33,144 nt of DNA from Legionella erythra (lineage in GTDB: Bacteria > Pseudomonadota > Gammaproteobacteria > Legionellales > Legionellaceae). A model generated the notes under the pieces. It did not search any database and was not told where the DNA came from. It worked only from the letters and a program-made list of their open reading frames with translations. Positions within the stretch are counted from its first letter, which is position 1. Every line of letters begins with the position of its first letter. The translations under genes were made by a program, and so were the position numbers. The stretch spans positions 1 to 33,144 of the forward strand of contig NZ_LNYA01000008.1 of the NCBI RefSeq assembly GCF_001467615.1, given 5' to 3'. Below are positions 33,063 through 33,144 of this stretch, piece after piece.

Positions 33063-33092
33063 ATTATAGAAAGCAGAACCCTCGCCAGTCAG
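33063..33092 (-). promoter_or_regulatory. Candidate distal promoter of petABC
   Basis: A perfect TATAAT (33063-33068) on the minus strand has CTGACT (33087-33092, 4 of 6) 18 nt upstream. The remaining bases to the window edge (33093-33144) show no gene. A plus-strand AAAGGA at 33131-33136 could be the ribosome site of a gene starting outside the window. Confidence 0.4.
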
Positions 33093-33144
33093 CCTGGATG
33101 GGTAAATAAATGCATCAAACGAGGATTCAAAAAGGATAAAAAAA

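Overview
The window is a chromosomal segment of a Legionella species, or a very close relative. Three observations support this: the rsmD-dotD-dotC-dotB and icmX/icmW/icmV-dotA blocks of the Dot/Icm type IVB secretion system, the surrounding housekeeping order (rpoH-ftsX-ftsE-ftsY, an M16 peptidase pair, petABC-sspAB-nnrD-tsaE-ami-mutL-miaA), and a small CBU_0585-type protein. Base composition looks more GC-rich than L. pneumophila, so another species of the genus is likely. The species assignment is inference from gene content and order.

Layout, left to right. 1-97 is a duplicated hairpin-forming intergenic repeat. 115-3008 (minus) holds enolase and two uncharacterised envelope proteins, one of them secretin-like. 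3143-5076 (plus) is a PhoU-like protein and a Pit phosphate transporter. 5128-5313 (minus) is a small conserved protein, divergent from an adenosine deaminase gene (5401-6378, plus). After a probable dispersed repeat and a strong hairpin comes the minus-strand heat-shock sigma factor and cell-division/SRP block rpoH, ftsX, ftsE, ftsY (6550-10254). Facing it, 10315-13486 (plus) carries an active/inactive M16 peptidase pair and rsmD, followed by dotD, dotC and dotB (13568-16249).

The centre is the Dot/Icm virulence region. DotD and DotC are outer-membrane core lipoproteins and DotB is the hexameric ATPase. dotB has what looks like its own promoter. Between dotB and dotA (16250-16527) lies a decayed N-terminal fragment of an IS5-type transposase. 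dotA and icmV (minus) diverge from icmW and icmX (plus) over a 104-bp control region that carries a GTAAA-N6-GTAAA CpxR-type site and a 15-bp palindrome. icmX ends at a textbook terminator that lies inside the end of the convergent heptosyltransferase gene.

The right third is a nine-gene minus-strand run with overlaps or gaps of at most about 10 nt: sspA, sspB, nnrD, tsaE, ami, mutL, miaA, a zf-CHCC zinc-ribbon protein, and a heptosyltransferase. Upstream of it lies petABC (Rieske protein, cytochrome b, cytochrome c1) of the respiratory bc1 complex, with two candidate promoters at the right edge. No rRNA, tRNA or CRISPR array was seen. I found no clearly new multi-gene system. The least explained parts are the secretin-like/membrane protein pair at 1473-3008 and the regulatory structures in the intergenic gaps.
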